Origin: a virus
Reading direction: 5' to 3' (one strand)
IMG/VR virus record: IMGVR_UViG_3300033698_000021
Span: 1-23,161 of that record
Length of the DNA stretch: 23,161 bases
Numbering within the stretch: the first letter of the stretch is position 1; every line of letters begins with the position of its first letter. The notes below the pieces were generated by a model. The model saw only the letters and a list, made by a program, of their open reading frames with translations, was not told the origin of the DNA and did not search any database. Positions 20,715 to 23,161 of this stretch are shown here, one piece after another. A program made the translations under genes and the position numbers.

Positions 20715-21797
20715 ATGAGCATTCCAGTTATTTATAGAACCACAACCATGATAGCGGCAATGGAGTTATTGCCTCCTCAAAATACATTTTTGAGGGATAG
20801 ATATTTCCCTCATGACCCTAGCACTGACCTATTCCCTACCGAAGAAGTGCTGGTGGAATACAGGGAAGGCAATAAAAAGATGGCTCCTTGCGTGCTCCCT
20901 AGAAAAGGCGGCATAACCATCGAAAGAGAAGGCTACAAAACTACGAGATATACTCCTCCCTTCATTGCTCCGCAGAGACCTCTCACCATCGATGACCTGA
21001 ATAAAAAGGGCTTTGGAGAAAATCTGTTCAGCGATAGAACACCGCAGGAAAGGGAAGCTGAAATCTTAGGCCAAGACTTGAGAGATTTTGAAAGAATGAT
21101 TTCAGCAAGAGAAGAATACATCGCTGCACAGGCAATGTTAAACAACGGATATATCCTTAAGCATTATGCAGACAAATATGGATCCGGCGAATATGAGGAA
21201 TGGGAAATTCGTTTTTATGATGGAACCAGCAATCCCGGAAGATACACACCGGATGCAGACTGGAATAGCGATAATGCCGACATCTTCGGTGACCTGCAGG
21301 CCATGATTAGGTTACTGACATCCAGAGGACTGCCAGCAACAGATTTAATCGTGGCACCTGATGTGGCCGATGTCCTTATCAATAATGAGAAGATCCAGAA
21401 GATGTTAGACAATAGAAACATGAATGTAGGCAACATTAACCCTGCTATGTTACCTGCAGGAGCTGCACATATAGGCAGAATAAACGTCTTCGGAAGAGTC
21501 CTTGATATCTTCTCTTATGATGAAACTTACGAAGACGAGACAACCGGCCAAAATGTGCCTTATATTCCAGCAGGCCATGTAATATTAACAGCACCGGGAG
21601 CAGGCAGAAGCCTCTATGGAGCAGTAACTCAATTAGAGCAATCCGATGACCGCTTCCATACCTACATGGCAAGAAGAGTGCCTAAATATATCGCAAAATC
21701 TGACCAAGACATCAGAGAAATTAAAGTGACCAGCAGACCTCTGTTAATTCCTAGAGCTGCCACTCCATGGATTAGTGCTGAAGTTATCTCTGGCTAA
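20715..21797 (+). CDS. major capsid protein (gpE-like)
   Basis: A 360-residue HK97-fold major capsid protein of the lambda gpE family. Recognisable segments are LLPPQNTFLRDRYFPHDPST, PFIAPQRPLTIDDLNKKG, the E-loop to spine region DLRDFERMISAREEYIAAQA, the P-domain part (ATDLIVAPDVADVLINNEKI) and the C-terminal KVTSRPLLIPRAATPWISAE. It forms the icosahedral shell with gpD-like caps. The ATG follows AAGGAGGTAAAGAAC. A small six-base-arm hairpin spans its stop codon (21789-21804). Full length, with no break. Confidence 0.95.
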   Translation: MSIPVIYRTTTMIAAMELLPPQNTFLRDRYFPHDPSTDLFPTEEVLVEYREGNKKMAPCVLPRKGGITIEREGYKTTRYTPPFIAPQRPLTIDDLNKKGFGENLFSDRTPQEREAEILGQDLRDFERMISAREEYIAAQAMLNNGYILKHYADKYGSGEYEEWEIRFYDGTSNPGRYTPDADWNSDNADIFGDLQAMIRLLTSRGLPATDLIVAPDVADVLINNEKIQKMLDNRNMNVGNINPAMLPAGAAHIGRINVFGRVLDIFSYDETYEDETTGQNVPYIPAGHVILTAPGAGRSLYGAVTQLEQSDDRFHTYMARRVPKYIAKSDQDIREIKVTSRPLLIPRAATPWISAEVISG

Positions 21798-21804
21798 AGC
21801 CAGA
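21789..21804 (+). promoter_or_regulatory. small hairpin over the major capsid stop codon
   Basis: TCTGGC (21789-21794) and GCCAGA (21799-21804) form a perfect 6-bp stem with the stop codon in its TAAA loop. There is no T run. It may reduce downstream expression or protect the mRNA 3' end of the abundant capsid transcript. It could be chance. Confidence 0.35.
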
Positions 21805-21829
21805 AAAGAAGAAAAAAGGAGGAAATACC

Positions 21830-22204
21830 ATGATTAAAATCGTTAATGGTGTATATGGCATGAAAATAGGTAACAGAGTTATCCCTGTCACCGAAAAAGA
21901 TGGTCCAATTGAACTCGCTCCGGAAAAGGAGGCAAGACTTGTAAAGAAAGGCGTCGCAGTTTACGTGGATAAACCCACAACTGATGACGCCAGCGAAGTG
22001 GAAAAGAAGCTGCCCAAATACAATGAAGATATGACCAGAGAACAGCTCAATAAAATAGCTTTAGAGTATGGAATTAAAGAACCTGAAAAAGCCAGAAATA
22101 AAGCAGAGCTTATCTCATGGATTGATGCAGCCGTAAACGGTGAGCCTGATGAAGATGATGACATGCCTCCGGTATTTAACGCAGCCGATGCAGTAGGTGA
22201 TTGA
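21830..22204 (+). CDS. FI-position head protein with HeH/SAP-like motif
   Basis: A 124-residue acidic protein in the lambda FI slot, after the major capsid gene. The N-terminal half (MIKIVNGVYGMKIGNRVIPV ... KKGVAVYVD) is beta-rich. About 68-100 (MTREQLNKIALEYGIKEPEK, then ARNKAELISWI) is a helix-extension-helix motif of the HeH/SAP type that often binds DNA. The Asp-rich tail (EPDEDDDMPP) ends the protein. It probably takes part in DNA packaging or head-tail connection. Start ATG at 21830 follows AAAAAAGGAGG. The function is inferred from position and motif. Confidence 0.75.
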   Translation: MIKIVNGVYGMKIGNRVIPVTEKDGPIELAPEKEARLVKKGVAVYVDKPTTDDASEVEKKLPKYNEDMTREQLNKIALEYGIKEPEKARNKAELISWIDAAVNGEPDEDDDMPPVFNAADAVGD

Positions 22205-22206
22205 AC

Positions 22207-22524
22207 ATGAAATCCTTCAAGGAGCAGATAACTGCAGATCTCCAAATATTTCTCAATCTGGACCACTTCGCAGAATTGCACACTGTAGAAGGCCAAGAAA
22301 TAAAGGTCGTTCTCGATGACGACAAACTAGTTGAGCGGCAAGGAGGAGCCGAGCTAGGTGTTGCAGAGGCCGACCTTTTAATGTATGCAAAAGCTGCAGA
22401 TCTACCACCAAGAAAGGCCCCGGGGTCAGCAATAAATATAGACGGCCGAGAATACATCGTCACAGATTGGAGAGAAGATATGGGGCTTGCAACAGTGGCA
22501 TTAAGGCAAAACCGCAGCATATAA
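22207..22524 (+). CDS. head-tail joining protein (FII-like slot)
   Basis: A 105-residue protein starting MKSFKEQITADLQIFLNLDHF. The beta-rich centre (QEIKVVLDDDKLVERQGGAE) and the end (INIDGREYIVTDWREDMGLA) resemble lambda FII-like and ATP-binding-sugar-transporter-like head-tail joining proteins, which are small beta proteins placed on the capsid connector. ATG at 22207 is preferred, since GTAGGTGAT is upstream; TTG at 22201 is the alternative. Gap of two bases after the preceding stop, so co-translated. Confidence 0.75.
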   Translation: MKSFKEQITADLQIFLNLDHFAELHTVEGQEIKVVLDDDKLVERQGGAELGVAEADLLMYAKAADLPPRKAPGSAINIDGREYIVTDWREDMGLATVALRQNRSI

Positions 22525-22537
22525 AGGGGGTGGATAA

Positions 22538-23161
22538 ATGTCGATAGTAGACAACCTTGACAAAGTGGCTAAATGGGCACGGGAAAATATATGCACCAAG
22601 GTAAAATTAAAACTTCCGGATGATGACAGAAACGACGGATCCTATACAGTCCAGCTGGTATCACCGGAGGCTTTTGTGCTCTATGTGCCGACAAGAGACC
22701 GAATGCCACCCAAAGTCACCGCCCCCATTCCTTCTATATGTGTGCAGCTGATGGAAGGCAAAGAAGATCTGAGCAGCCACATAGGAATAATGAAAATGCG
22801 TTTTTCCCTCTCGGCATGGAACCCGGGCCTTCATAAAGAAGGCGAACTATTTATGCCATATGATGACGAAGGGAAGCTCTACTATAAACAGTGGACCAGC
22901 GATGACAAAAAAGAGAAATTCCAAAGAGATGCAGAAGGCTGGCGTGATGTCTGGAACTTTGCAGACATAACCATACGGGAGCTGGAAAACGCAGAATATA
23001 TCGAAGGATTAAGGCTTGTTAAAGAGGAGGGAATAACCTACGGACCATATCAAGAGGACGGGGCTTTTACAGATTTCTACCCATATTGGTTTGCATGGGT
23101 AGGTTTTACCCTTGAATACGGCATCACTAGGACGGCTAAAGCATACAAAGATTTCCTATAA
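22538..23161 (+). CDS. probable tail completion or tail terminator protein
   Basis: A 207-residue protein in the slot of lambda Z/U, after the FII-like gene. It contains YTVQLVSPEAFVLYVPTRDR, PIPSICVQLMEGKEDLSSHI, FSLSAWNPGLHKEGELFMPY, ADITIRELENAEYI and ends AYKDFL. The pattern, with a strand of ICVQ followed by a later helix pair, is like phage tail completion or minor tail proteins, but I cannot name the family with confidence. GTG-free start: ATG at 22538 behind AAAGGGGGTGG. The last codon is the stop at the end of the window. Tail tube and tape-measure genes are expected downstream. Confidence 0.7.
   Translation: MSIVDNLDKVAKWARENICTKVKLKLPDDDRNDGSYTVQLVSPEAFVLYVPTRDRMPPKVTAPIPSICVQLMEGKEDLSSHIGIMKMRFSLSAWNPGLHKEGELFMPYDDEGKLYYKQWTSDDKKEKFQRDAEGWRDVWNFADITIRELENAEYIEGLRLVKEEGITYGPYQEDGAFTDFYPYWFAWVGFTLEYGITRTAKAYKDFL

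Overview
The window is the left part of an integrated, lambda-like siphophage genome (prophage) in a Gram-positive host. It probably belongs to Bacillota, class Clostridia. The evidence is strong AGGAGG-type ribosome binding sites before nearly every gene, frequent ATA/AGA/AGG codons, moderate GC, a large serine integrase, and Firmicutes-type phage genes (Gam, ERF, RecU, a replication initiator plus DnaC-like loader, an ArpU/sigma-like late regulator). The species cannot be named from this sequence.

Layout. (1) Bases 1-104 are the 3' end of the host tmRNA gene ssrA, followed by its terminator (162-197). This is the integration junction. (2) Bases 1-2622, minus strand: the lysogeny operon, in the order XRE repressor, a small membrane protein with a SWIM zinc finger, and a large serine integrase whose last 34 codons run antisense into ssrA. 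(3) Bases 2623-2836: divergent promoter/operator region with repeated operator-like half-sites. (4) Bases 2837-5595, plus strand: early small genes (excisionase-like protein, several very small ORFs, a DEDDh exonuclease, small membrane and coiled-coil proteins) and one broken ORF. (5) Bases 5598-13146: recombination, replication and nucleotide genes (Gam, ERF, SSB, an initiator with an embedded HNH-like domain and a candidate origin, helicase loader, 3D-domain lipoprotein, DUF4406-like protein, RecU, winged-helix protein, MazG-like protein, and a truncated ParB-like remnant of a methyltransferase). (6) Bases 13165-13721: sigma-like late regulator, then a candidate late promoter and hairpin. 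(7) Bases 13722-23161: the late head module in lambda order (small terminase Nu1, large terminase A, W-like, portal B, ClpP-type protease with nested scaffold C/Nu3, decoration D, major capsid E, FI-like, FII-like, then a probable tail-completion gene). A gpZ-like gene sits in front of the terminase instead of after FII. The window ends on the stop codon of the last gene. Tail, lysis and right attachment site lie beyond it.

How it works together. The repressor holds the overlapping divergent promoters and keeps the lysogeny operon in balance with the rightward early operon. Rightward transcription gives the Xis-like protein, recombination and replication. The sigma-like protein at the end of the early operon probably turns on the late promoter at 13624-13653. 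Terminase then acts at a cos-like region (about 14376-14615) just upstream of the small terminase gene. The points most worth checking are the integrase C-terminus encoded by host ssrA, the candidate replication origin marked by an exact 33-bp repeat in two neighbouring genes, the catalytically degraded HNH insert in the initiator, the SWIM membrane protein co-transcribed with the repressor, the displaced gpZ-like gene, and the ORF with two amber codons at 3241-3387.
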